In this document: piece after piece, positions 1-7,649 of the stretch
Numbering within the stretch: the stretch's first letter is position 1
How the letters are laid out: each line of letters opens with the position of its first letter
Source: an uncultured Prevotellaceae bacterium
Lineage (GTDB): Bacteria > Bacteroidota > Bacteroidia > Bacteroidales > Bacteroidaceae
Assembly (NCBI GenBank): GCA_937877625.1
Contig: CALFJG010000047.1
Coordinates: 14,246 to 78,245 of the forward strand
Reading direction: 5' to 3'
Length of the DNA: 64,000 bases
The notes under the pieces: model-generated
Told to the model about the DNA's origin: nothing
Database searches by the model: none
The model's input: only the letters and a program-made list of their open reading frames with translations
Program-made: the position numbers and the translations under genes

Positions 1-498
1 TGTGGGTTCATCAAGAAGTATTACGGGCGTTTGTGTGGCAATGGCTCGTGCAAGGAGCACACGCTGTTGCTGCCCGTCGCTAAGTGCTGAGAATTGCCGG
101 TCTTTCAAATGCGCTATGCGACACAGTGTTATGGCTTGACTGATGGCAGTGCGGTCTGTATCGGTAGTGGGCTTGAGAAAATGGTGGTGGGGTAGGCGTC
201 CGAGGGCTACGACTTCTTCTGTGCGCATCAGAAAGGTGTCGGGGCGTTTCGTGAACACGATGCTCACGTGTCGGGCGAGTTGCTTAGGCCTCAACGCTGC
301 GAGAGGCTTACCATTCCAAGAGATTTGTCCGCTGATGGGCTTTTGCAGCCCGCAAAGGGTGCGCAGCAAGGTGGTTTTGCCTGAACCGTTTTGTCCCACG
401 AGTGCTATACATTGGCTCGTGCCGGCTTGAAGGTTAAGGGGCGGTGTGAGTGGTTGACTACCTTTATACCCTATAACGAGGTTTTGAGCGAGGAGCAT
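1..498 (-). CDS. ABC transporter ATP-binding protein, Fe-siderophore/cobalamin type (3' end outside window)
   Basis: Nucleotide-binding subunit of an importer, probably for iron-siderophore, heme or cobalamin; it would hydrolyse ATP at the inner face of the cytoplasmic membrane. The 166 visible codons hold Walker A GQNGSGKT (residues 35-42), a signature written LSDGQQQR rather than LSGGQ, and Walker B VILLDEPT at the very edge of the window. From memory, the LSDG form is common in FecE/FepC-like ATPases of this phylum. The ATG at 498 gives a normal N-terminus. It is the last visible gene of a minus-strand run that starts near 7454, 102 bp after the DUF4831 gene. The permease and binding protein are not in view, so the substrate is inference. 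Confidence 0.88.
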   Translation of the reverse strand, partial: MLLAQNLVIGYKGSQPLTPPLNLQAGTSQCIALVGQNGSGKTTLLRTLCGLQKPISGQISWNGKPLAALRPKQLARHVSIVFTKRPDTFLMRTEEVVALGRLPHHHFLKPTTDTDRTAISQAITLCRIAHLKDRQFSALSDGQQQRVLLARAIATQTPVILLDEPT

Positions 499-546
499 AA
501 TGGTATCTTTTAGCAGCCACCTATAACGTTTTCCTCCTTAACTACA

Positions 547-576
547 ACCCCGCAGTGTTTTATCACGCAGCGGGGT
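547..576 (-). terminator. possible weak hairpin between DUF4831 gene and ABC gene
   Basis: A 7-bp stem ACCCCGC/GCGGGGT with a 16-nt loop follows the DUF4831 stop codon. No clear T-run follows on the minus strand, so it may be an attenuator or chance rather than a full terminator. Confidence 0.3.
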
Positions 577-600
577 AGTGGGTTCGGTGTGTGTAAGGAC

Positions 601-1650
601 TTATTGTGCAACTTCTATCTTGAGTATTCCGCCATTGATAGGTGAGAGCGTCACGTGTGTTCGGAATTGTGAGTTAAAGAGGTCGCCGCCGAGGTTTTCT
701 ATGCGTCCGTACTGTGCCATAGGCACCATACCGCTAAGGTGTGTGCCATTTTTTGAGGTGAGCGTGATTTCTACGTTGCCTGGGGCGTAGTAGCGTAGCG
801 TAGAGGTGGTGGAGGGTGTCTGCTGCGAGGGTGGTGTGCTGAAGTTGAAGTTGAGGTAGTAAGGCTCGCCACTCACATCATCGCGGTCAACCAGTCCGAA
901 GTACTTGCTGAAACGGAACGCAATGTCGCGTACGCCACGTTCGGGTTGTGGCTCATAGTCAACGGTGATGACGTGACGCTCCTTCGTTTCGTAGCCAAGA
1001 AAGAGGCGCAAGAGCCCTGCTTCCTGGCGGTCAAGGGTAGAGAGCATCAGTTTGAGTTGTGTACCATCACTGGGCATAAAGTCGGCTTGTCCTTTCGAGA
1101 GTGCGGCCCGGTTCTCCCGTATGTCGTAAATCTCCTCGGCTGCGAGTTCAGCCATCTTCTGTGTACTACTGGCAGCGAGCATCTCTTGTGTTTTATAGCC
1201 GCCGAGGTCGTCGGGGGCACTTTGCAGGGTGACGACGCTTGGCGTGGCGAGTTGGGGCATCGGGGCGGGTTCGCCATTGATAGATAGAAGTGTGCCATCG
1301 GGTGCGAGTTTGACAAAAGGTGCACTGCTACGTTGGTCAAAGCGTATGGTGTAAGCGTGTGCGCTGTCAGCAACGCCGTAGGGCAACAACGCCAGCGATG
1401 TGATTTGCCACGTGTCATAGTCTTGCTGTGTAGCATTCGGCTCGCGCAGGTATTGGTCGGCATAGGGTGCCAGCTGTCCAGCGTGGTGTGTGGTGCGTTC
1501 TGCTGTAATAACGATTTGCAAGCGTGTGCGTGGCAGGAAATAGGTGATGCCATCGGCGTGACTACCTGATTTGCGCTCTGTGACGTGCGTCTGTGCTCCG
1601 AGAGATAGCACAACGATGAGGAAAAGGAGTGTTGAAAAGAAGTGTTTCAT
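601..1650 (-). CDS. DUF4831 family secreted protein
   Basis: A 349-residue exported protein of unknown function. The first 20 residues form a signal peptide (hydrophobic LLFLIVVLSLGA, then QTHV). The body matches my memory of the DUF4831 family, recognised from the ITYFLPRTRL start and the VDYEPQPERGVRDIAFRFS stretch in the second half. No catalytic motif is evident. It lies 14 bp downstream of nnrD in the same direction and so is probably co-transcribed. The ATG at 1650 directly precedes the signal peptide. Location in the periplasm or at the outer membrane is inferred from the signal peptide only. Confidence 0.8.
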   Translation of the reverse strand: MKHFFSTLLFLIVVLSLGAQTHVTERKSGSHADGITYFLPRTRLQIVITAERTTHHAGQLAPYADQYLREPNATQQDYDTWQITSLALLPYGVADSAHAYTIRFDQRSSAPFVKLAPDGTLLSINGEPAPMPQLATPSVVTLQSAPDDLGGYKTQEMLAASSTQKMAELAAEEIYDIRENRAALSKGQADFMPSDGTQLKLMLSTLDRQEAGLLRLFLGYETKERHVITVDYEPQPERGVRDIAFRFSKYFGLVDRDDVSGEPYYLNFNFSTPPSQQTPSTTSTLRYYAPGNVEITLTSKNGTHLSGMVPMAQYGRIENLGGDLFNSQFRTHVTLSPINGGILKIEVAQ

Positions 1651-1664
1651 TATAAGTTATAGTG

Positions 1665-2525
1665 TCAGAATTGTTGAAGCGAGAGAAAGGCTTGTGGCAG
1701 GTGGTTTATGATGTCTGAGGCTATGACGCTGTGATGTCCGAGGTGTGTGGCGGCCATATCGCCGGCGAGGCCATGGAGGAACGTACCGAGTTTGGCGGCA
1801 TCATACGGGGCATAGCCTTGCGCTAATAGTGCTGTGATAATTCCCGTGAGTACATCGCCACTTCCTGCCGTGGCAATAGCATCGCTGCCTGTGGTGTTTT
1901 CGTTTACCGAACCATCGGTATCAATCACATAGGTGGGGTGGCCTTTGGCTATTATCACGCGGTGTAGGTTGCGGGCAAGGAGGCGTGCCACATTTAGTCT
2001 ATCAGGGTCGTTGACCGGCTCGCCCACAAGACAAGAGAGCTCGCCGAGGTGGGGTGTCAGAATGGCTTTTTCTGGAATAATACTCGTGTCGGACAAGTTG
2101 GGAAGTAGTCTAATTGCATCGGCATCTACAACGTGTGGAATGAGGCTGTGCTCCACAAAGAGATTTTCCAGTGCCTTGGCTGTTGCGTCTGCCAACCCCA
2201 GTCCTGGCCCAACGCCTATTGCTTTGTAGCTCCCCTTCGGCGACTTGGTGAAAAAGCCTGCTTGAGCGTTTTCGTCAAGGCTTACTATGGCCTCGGGTAC
2301 ACCGCTCATTACTATTTGGCGCAAACTTTCGGGGACGTGAACTACCACCTTTCCTACACCGCTTCTAAGGCAGGCTTTCGCAGCAAGTATGGCGCAACCG
2401 CCTATCGTGTGGCTGCCGCACACAAGCATTGCTGTGCCAAACGTGCCTTTATGACCGTCGGCAGGTCGAGGACGGAGCAGTGCTCGTGCCGCTTGGATTG
2501 TAAAGGTTGGGAGTTCTGGTGTCAT
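1665..2525 (-). CDS. nnrD: ADP-dependent NAD(P)H-hydrate dehydratase
   Basis: Repairs hydrated, damaged NADH and NADPH by ADP-dependent dehydration of the S-epimer. The 286-residue protein has the ribokinase-like fold signatures of the family: an N-terminal KGTFGTAMLVCGS, a central VDADAIRLL, ILTPHLGEL, and the C-terminal GSGDVLTGIITALLAQG anion-hole motif. In many bacteria this domain is fused to the NnrE epimerase. Here only the dehydratase half is present, and no epimerase is in the window. It follows the HAD gene by 9 bp and precedes the DUF4831 gene by 14 bp, so it is part of the same transcription unit. Confidence 0.93.
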   Translation of the reverse strand: MTPELPTFTIQAARALLRPRPADGHKGTFGTAMLVCGSHTIGGCAILAAKACLRSGVGKVVVHVPESLRQIVMSGVPEAIVSLDENAQAGFFTKSPKGSYKAIGVGPGLGLADATAKALENLFVEHSLIPHVVDADAIRLLPNLSDTSIIPEKAILTPHLGELSCLVGEPVNDPDRLNVARLLARNLHRVIIAKGHPTYVIDTDGSVNENTTGSDAIATAGSGDVLTGIITALLAQGYAPYDAAKLGTFLHGLAGDMAATHLGHHSVIASDIINHLPQAFLSLQQF

Positions 2526-2534
2526 AAAGAATGT

Positions 2535-2966
2535 TTAGAAAGGCCACCAACGGCGTTTGCGCTTTGGTTGTTCGCGCTCCTCGTCGCTATAGAACTGTTC
2601 GGCACTGATACGCTTTGTTATTATCTCGTAGATAGCTCCCCAGTCGGGGCGTCCGCCTACGGTGGGTAAGCCGCCGAGGTTGCGGTCGTCAATAAAAACC
2701 TCGGCTTTGAGTTTGCGGGTATAGTGGCGCGTCTCGGTCGTTTCTTCTGGAAATTCTTTGTTGGCGGCGTAGAGTTGTATGCCGTGTTGCTCGCACCACG
2801 CTACGGCTTCGTCAAGCAACCGACCCTCTCTTACCGACCAAAGCACGATTTTGTGTCCTTCTTGTTGTAAGCGGCGCAACGTAGCGGTAGCAAAAGGTAT
2901 TTCCTTACCTATTTCTGGGTAGCGATGCTCCACAATTGTTCCGTCAAAGTCAACTGCTATATACAT
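2535..2966 (-). CDS. small HAD-superfamily protein, BT0820-like
   Basis: A 143-residue HAD-fold protein resembling the structurally characterised BT0820 family of Bacteroides. Motif I DFDGT (residues 7-11) supplies the nucleophile aspartate. Motif II is probably VLWSVREG, and the third motif region is KAEVFIDDRNLGG. It lacks the large cap insertion of phosphoglucomutase-type HADs, so substrates are probably accessible phosphate esters; the true substrate is unknown. The C-terminal tail is basic and aromatic (PKRKRRWWPF). It sits 9 bp upstream of nnrD and 28 bp downstream of a secreted-protein gene, consistent with an operon. Confidence 0.82.
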   Translation of the reverse strand: MYIAVDFDGTIVEHRYPEIGKEIPFATATLRRLQQEGHKIVLWSVREGRLLDEAVAWCEQHGIQLYAANKEFPEETTETRHYTRKLKAEVFIDDRNLGGLPTVGGRPDWGAIYEIITKRISAEQFYSDEEREQPKRKRRWWPF

Positions 2967-2994
2967 AGTTCTGCTGTTTTATGGAATATGCTTA

Positions 2995-4719
2995 TCAAGG
3001 AGTATTTTTGTGTCGTATGGTGTGCATTGTTGTAGTGTGGAGTGCTGCGCGGAACGGGGCGAGGCGGCTTCCTGTGGCAGCACGAACGAAGTATGTGCCA
3101 TCGTTGTTGAGTAGGAATAGCGGTGAGGCACTACTTGATGTTATGGTGTGCGTCTCGTAGTAGCCCTGTAGCGGTGGCGTAGTGGCGGTGGTGAGTGTGC
3201 CGTTGAGGGCAACGAACGTGACTTCGGTGGCGGCGTTGTCTCTTGGACGGAAAATGATGCCTTGGCCTGCGCTTATCGTTGTTACGGGACTGAAGTACAC
3301 TGCCTCGTCATCGGTTTCGCTTACGGCTTCAACCTCCACCTCTGCGCCTGCCAGGGCTGCAAAAGGCAGGGAAAGCGTCTCCCAGTTGCCATCGCCGACG
3401 AGCCTCCTCACATAGCGCACCTGTCCTGCGCTTATGCTGATGTCGGCTGGCAGGCGTAGGGCTACACGGTCGGTAAGGGTGGCGGGAGTAAGGAGTGTGT
3501 ACGTGGCATCTTTTGTAACCACGAAATCCCATGTGTTTGGTACAAAACGTGCGTCATCGGGATTAACAATGATAAGGGTGTTCTGCCCCTCGGGACGCTC
3601 AGTGAATGTTTGCGGGTGGGCAGGCAGGGGGCAGGCAGTGAGGTCAAGCCAAGTAGCACCTTGCCAATCCAGTTCTGCGAGTTCCAATGCCGAGAGTCCG
3701 CCACTTATTATAAGAGTGCCTCCGGAGATTGTCTGTGTGGCTTGGGGCGTGACGGGCAATAGCCATACGTTCTGGCTCGTGCCTGCTGCGGCCTCTTCCG
3801 AGGTGAGTGTGGCGAAATGCTGACTTGAAGGGATGTAACGTAGTGCACGTTCGCCTTGCCAGAATGTTCCATCGTTTAGTGTCCAAACAACTTCTGTGTT
3901 TGTAGCGTGCAAGTCAGCATCAAGGTATTGCCCTGCGGCGTTGAGTAGGGAAAAAGTGTTGGCACTAAGCACGTTGGCCTGCCATTGCAATGCAGGAGCA
4001 GAGGCGGCAAGGGTGGCATTGGAGAGCAGGTAGTCGGTGGCAGAAGCCGTGCCATCGGCGGTAAGCATCTTGTCGTTACTGAAGATACACACCGTGCTGC
4101 CGGGGTCAGGCATTGTAGCTTGGCCATGTAGCGAGAGTGTGGCTTGTCCGTAGCGATAGAGATGAAGAGAGAGGGTTGCACCACTCCCGCTTTTGTAGTT
4201 GCCAAACACGTAGTATAGTTTTCCTTTGATTGTTGTCAGTGTGAATGAGAAGTAGCGGTCGCCGTCCAACGTGTTTCTTAATACGAAAGTACCATCGCTC
4301 TGGGTAATGCTGTAGGGAATAGCCTCGGAGCGATTGGTCGTAAGTTGTAGAGCCGTTTCAGTGGCTCCTTTCGCTACATACTTTTCATCGTGTTTAATAA
4401 AGAAGTTCTCGCCGGTTTCTTCCAATGTCCAGAGCCACGTCGGGTCTTGTACGCTAAGGGGATTGCCTGCTACAATATCGGTGTTGGAGGCATTGAAAAA
4501 GTTTCCTCTTGCTTGGCTTTCTGCCACATAGAAACCGCCATCCGTTGAGTATGTCGCCCCGATGACTACTTGTAGCCCGTCTTGTAGCCACGCCATTCCG
4601 CTAATGGGTACGAACTCGGCTGGGAGGCTTACCGACAGGGAGTTGGCACGACCCATTAGCACGCCTAAAACAGACAAAGCGAGCAAAAGTATTGCGAGGT
4701 GTTGCGAATGTGGTTTCAC
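2995..4719 (-). CDS. secreted protein of unknown function with C-terminal surface-type tail
   Basis: A 574-residue protein I cannot assign to a named family. It starts at a GTG with a clear signal peptide (LAILLLALSVLGVLMGRA). The body is rich in Thr, Ala and short beta-type segments, with repeated YYVFGNYKS / FSLLNAAGQYL-like stretches that recall lectin-like beta domains. Near the C-terminus, FLLNNDGTYFVRAATGSRLAPFRAAL resembles the tails of many secreted Bacteroidales surface proteins. It lies 23 bp downstream of rfbA. A surface or periplasmic location is likely; enzymatic activity is not indicated. Confidence 0.65.
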   Translation of the reverse strand: MKPHSQHLAILLLALSVLGVLMGRANSLSVSLPAEFVPISGMAWLQDGLQVVIGATYSTDGGFYVAESQARGNFFNASNTDIVAGNPLSVQDPTWLWTLEETGENFFIKHDEKYVAKGATETALQLTTNRSEAIPYSITQSDGTFVLRNTLDGDRYFSFTLTTIKGKLYYVFGNYKSGSGATLSLHLYRYGQATLSLHGQATMPDPGSTVCIFSNDKMLTADGTASATDYLLSNATLAASAPALQWQANVLSANTFSLLNAAGQYLDADLHATNTEVVWTLNDGTFWQGERALRYIPSSQHFATLTSEEAAAGTSQNVWLLPVTPQATQTISGGTLIISGGLSALELAELDWQGATWLDLTACPLPAHPQTFTERPEGQNTLIIVNPDDARFVPNTWDFVVTKDATYTLLTPATLTDRVALRLPADISISAGQVRYVRRLVGDGNWETLSLPFAALAGAEVEVEAVSETDDEAVYFSPVTTISAGQGIIFRPRDNAATEVTFVALNGTLTTATTPPLQGYYETHTITSSSASPLFLLNNDGTYFVRAATGSRLAPFRAALHTTTMHTIRHKNTP

Positions 4720-4742
4720 AAAAGGTATAAGCGTGGCAAGTT

Positions 4743-5618
4743 TTATTTCTTCAGTAGGCGCAAGAGGTATTGGCCGTATTGGTTCTTGGACATAGGCTGG
4801 GCTATCTCGCGAAGTTTCTCATCGGAAATCCATCCCATTTTGTGGGCGATGCCTTCCAGACACCCCACTTTCAGCCCGGTGCGTTTCTCTATGACTTCTA
4901 TAAAGGTGCTGGCCTCACTGAGGCTGTCATGCGTTCCCGTATCGAGCCAGGCGAAGCCACGTCCGAGGGTCTGCACCGTCAGGCGGTCTCGTTCGAGATA
5001 TTCTTGATTTACGGTAGTGATTTCCAGCTCTCCGCGGGCTGACGGCTTGATACGTGCTGCTATGTCAAGCACGTCGTTGGGATAGAAGTAGAGGCCTACC
5101 ACGGCGTAGTTCGACTTTGGCAGGGCGGGTTTCTCCTCTATGCTTACGGCATGGCCTACATCGTTGAACTCCACCACGCCGTAGCGTTCGGGGTCGTTTA
5201 CTCGATAGCCGAAAACGGTGGCACGGTTTTGCTCCTCTGCCGTCTTTACGGCATTGTGAAGCATCGTCTTCATACCCGAGCCGTGGAAGATGTTGTCGCC
5301 GAGTACCAGACACACGCTGTCGTTGCCTACAAACTCTCGTCCGATGATAAATGCTTGTGCAAGGCCATCGGGTGAGGGCTGTTCGGCGTATGAAAGACGG
5401 ATGCCGTAGTCGCTACCGTCGCCGAGTAAGCGACGAAACATTGGCAGGTCGGTTGGTGTGCTGATAATAAGGATCTCCCGAATGCCTGCGAGCATTAGCA
5501 CAGACAAGGGATAGTAAACCATTGGTTTGTCAAAGATAGGAAGGAGCTGTTTACTTACGCCTTTCGTGATGGGGTAGAGGCGTGTGCCGCTTCCGCCAGC
5601 GAGTACAATGCCTTTCAT
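4743..5618 (-). CDS. rfbA: glucose-1-phosphate thymidylyltransferase
   Basis: Makes dTDP-glucose from glucose-1-phosphate and dTTP, the first step towards dTDP-rhamnose and related deoxysugars for surface polysaccharides. The 291-residue protein begins MKGIVLAGGSGTRLYPIT, the nucleotide-binding loop with the catalytic basic residues, followed by KQLLPIFDKPMVYYPL and LGDNIFHG. I chose the ATG at 5618 rather than an upstream TTG. A near-ideal promoter sits just upstream (5649-5679), so rfbA can be transcribed apart from the preceding glycosyltransferase gene. The other rfb genes (rfbBCD) are not here. Confidence 0.96.
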   Translation of the reverse strand: MKGIVLAGGSGTRLYPITKGVSKQLLPIFDKPMVYYPLSVLMLAGIREILIISTPTDLPMFRRLLGDGSDYGIRLSYAEQPSPDGLAQAFIIGREFVGNDSVCLVLGDNIFHGSGMKTMLHNAVKTAEEQNRATVFGYRVNDPERYGVVEFNDVGHAVSIEEKPALPKSNYAVVGLYFYPNDVLDIAARIKPSARGELEITTVNQEYLERDRLTVQTLGRGFAWLDTGTHDSLSEASTFIEVIEKRTGLKVGCLEGIAHKMGWISDEKLREIAQPMSKNQYGQYLLRLLKK

Positions 5619-5648
5619 TATAGGAATAGTGCTTTTTGAAAAGATGCG

Positions 5649-5679
5649 CAAATGTAGTGCATTTTTATGTTTTAGCAAA
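5649..5679 (-). promoter_or_regulatory. promoter of rfbA
   Basis: On the minus strand a -33 TTTG (5679-5676) is followed after 19 nt by a -7 box TACATTTG (5656-5649), matching the Bacteroidota consensus. Predicted transcription start is near 5643, about 25 nt before the ATG. Confidence 0.75.
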
Positions 5680-5693
5680 GGTTCTGTTGGCTT

Positions 5694-7454
5694 TTACACG
5701 ATTGCAAGCAAGGCTCGCCACAATCCCGGTAGGTGTTTTGGCCAATGTTTGCACAGAACGCGGGCTTTGCTTTGGAATGGCTTTGTAGCGTGCCGACTTT
5801 GTTTGCGCAGGAAGGCGATGCTTTCGTCTTCGTTAGGCAAGGGGCCGTGTTCCTGTTCCATTTTTCGAAGTATCAACATGCAGCGTGCTGCCAGAGCGTT
5901 CCAAGCAGGCTCAAGTTCTTTTTGCTCCGAGAGGCCCTTGTACAGGAGGATGTCGGTGTCTATCGCTATAATCTCTGTGACGAGTGCTTGCCTGTCGTCC
6001 CAAAGCGTGCCGCCGGTGATGCTTTCTTCGTGGCGGTAGATGCGGTGGTGTATGGTGTTGAGCCACTTCACGCTACGGGCTGTCATAACGAGCCGTACGC
6101 CAAGTTCTAAGTCATCGCCTCGTGTGAGGTTTGTGTTCCAAAATGTATTGGTGGGCGGCAGGGCAAAGAGTGTGCGCCTAATAAGGCATGTTTGTGTGGA
6201 TATGACGCTGCCGAGTATTTGTGCCGGCACTGTGGTGGGTACGATACGTCGGCGGGCTTTTGTCTTTCCGCTTGGGAATACCATCCTTGTACGCGCACAA
6301 ATCATATCGTAACGACCGAGATAGGGCTGAGCTTCGCGGAAGAACGTGGGTGAAATCTCATCGTCGCTGTCAAAGAAGTAGATATATTGGCCGTGTGTGG
6401 CGTGAAGCCCCCGGTTGCGTGCAGCGGCGGCACTATGTTCGGGTTCGGAGAGGATGGCTACGTTCATAAATCGACTGCTGTACTTGTTGCGAAAGTCCTC
6501 ACAGATTTTCAACGAGTTGTCGGTGGAGCCGTTATCTACGAGTACTATCTCCAATGCGTTGTAGTCCACAGCCAGTAGCGACTCTAAAAGTCGCGGCAGT
6601 GTCTTGGCGCGGTTGTAGTAGGGGATAACCACAGAGATAGGTCTTTCGGGGTGGGGCGTTCGTTGAATATATCGGATGCCTTGTGCCAATAGTCTAAGCT
6701 TCCACGTCTTTTCGCCCCAGGGTGCTAAGAGCGCATATTTAATACTGCGTAGCCAAGCCCCCCGCCGTCCGTGTATCAAGCGTAGTGCCGCGCCTTTACT
6801 GCGTAGAAACTTGGGGTGGCGTTGTAGGCGAGTATCGGTGGTGTTGTTGTTGGTGGAGAGGATTGTTTCTGGAACGAATAAGATACGATGTCCGAGTGCC
6901 GCGCTTTGGTATAGGAAAATGTCTTCTTCGCCGCAGACGAGTTCTTTGCTGCCCAGTCCGAAACGCAGGTCGAAGAACGGGGTGTCGTATCGCAGCCTTA
7001 GTGCTATCTCTACCGATGATGCCGCATAGCCGCGTGGCCAACGGGCGTATTCCGTGGGCTTGGTGGGATAGTTCTTTAGCGGCTGGCCGTTGTAGTCCGT
7101 TGCTTGGAAACAAAGGATATCGCTGTTGGTATTTTCCTTAAAAGCACGAAGTATGATGTTAAATGCGTCGGGGCGAAAGCGCACATCGTCATCGCATAGG
7201 AGCGCATATCGTGTTGTGCAAGCGTTGAGAAGTTCGTTGCGACTAATGGAGAGTCCTGCATAATCCCGGGCAATCAGTTTCACATCTTCGCGCTGCAACT
7301 GCGGCAAGGTGTTGAGGGAGGCCTGTGTGGGTTTATGTGTCACTTGCCACAGCACAACATAGCATACACGTTCGTCCGGGGGTAACAACACACCCGGCAC
7401 GTCGGCGAGGCGTTCGTTTATAGTACTTATAAGAACAGAAAGGGTGGGGGGCAT
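5694..7454 (-). CDS. two-domain glycosyltransferase (two GT-A folds in one chain)
   Basis: A 586-residue cytoplasmic protein with two glycosyltransferase domains. Residues 1-230 form a divergent GT-A-like domain with LLCDDDVRF (metal-binding DDD at 88-90) and VCGEEDIFL (175-181). Residues 273-480 form a family-2 domain: ISVVIPYYNRAKTL, VLVDNGSTDNS, AAARNRGLHATHG and FDSDDE (361-366), then GDDLELGVRL. Each would transfer a sugar from a nucleotide-sugar donor, perhaps consecutive steps in glycan assembly. The ATG at 7454 is preferred because a -7 box lies 28 nt upstream, and the alternative GTG at 7532 falls inside the terminator hairpin of the upstream gene. rfbA follows 75 bp downstream. Confidence 0.85.
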   Translation of the reverse strand: MPPTLSVLISTINERLADVPGVLLPPDERVCYVVLWQVTHKPTQASLNTLPQLQREDVKLIARDYAGLSISRNELLNACTTRYALLCDDDVRFRPDAFNIILRAFKENTNSDILCFQATDYNGQPLKNYPTKPTEYARWPRGYAASSVEIALRLRYDTPFFDLRFGLGSKELVCGEEDIFLYQSAALGHRILFVPETILSTNNNTTDTRLQRHPKFLRSKGAALRLIHGRRGAWLRSIKYALLAPWGEKTWKLRLLAQGIRYIQRTPHPERPISVVIPYYNRAKTLPRLLESLLAVDYNALEIVLVDNGSTDNSLKICEDFRNKYSSRFMNVAILSEPEHSAAAARNRGLHATHGQYIYFFDSDDEISPTFFREAQPYLGRYDMICARTRMVFPSGKTKARRRIVPTTVPAQILGSVISTQTCLIRRTLFALPPTNTFWNTNLTRGDDLELGVRLVMTARSVKWLNTIHHRIYRHEESITGGTLWDDRQALVTEIIAIDTDILLYKGLSEQKELEPAWNALAARCMLILRKMEQEHGPLPNEDESIAFLRKQSRHATKPFQSKARVLCKHWPKHLPGLWRALLAIV

Positions 7455-7481
7455 GCGTAGGAAGGAGGTGTTTATCGCTTG

Positions 7482-7489
7482 CAAAGTTA
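7482..7489 (-). promoter_or_regulatory. -7 box for the glycosyltransferase gene
   Basis: TAACTTTG on the minus strand fits TAnnTTTG. The predicted start site is near 7476, some 20 nt before the ATG at 7454. No good -33 element is visible. Confidence 0.55.
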
Positions 7490-7530
7490 GGTTATTTGCG
7501 CGAAAGGCATCTTGCTTTAGGTGCAAAATC

Positions 7531-7591
7531 ACACAACAGCGGTCTGAAAGACCATTTGCTTATCGTGTCTTTCAGACCGCCGCTGTGTGTG
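7531..7591 (-). terminator. strong terminator hairpin after the DUF4353 gene
   Basis: GGTCTGAAAGA (7541-7551) pairs perfectly with TCTTTCAGACC (7568-7578). Outer arms ACAGC and GCTGT extend the stem across a 3-nt bulge. On the minus strand a short T-run (GATTTTGC) follows. It separates the surface-protein unit from the glycosyltransferase operon. Confidence 0.7.
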
Positions 7592-7649
7592 GTTTGCTGC
7601 TCCTGTGGCACTAACCTATAATAATGTCTGGTAGTGCGAGCCTTGTATT

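Noticed and set aside
7455..7532. GTG start at 7532 for the glycosyltransferase
   Set aside because: It lies in the terminator stem of the upstream gene and upstream of the promoter box, so the ATG at 7454 is preferred.
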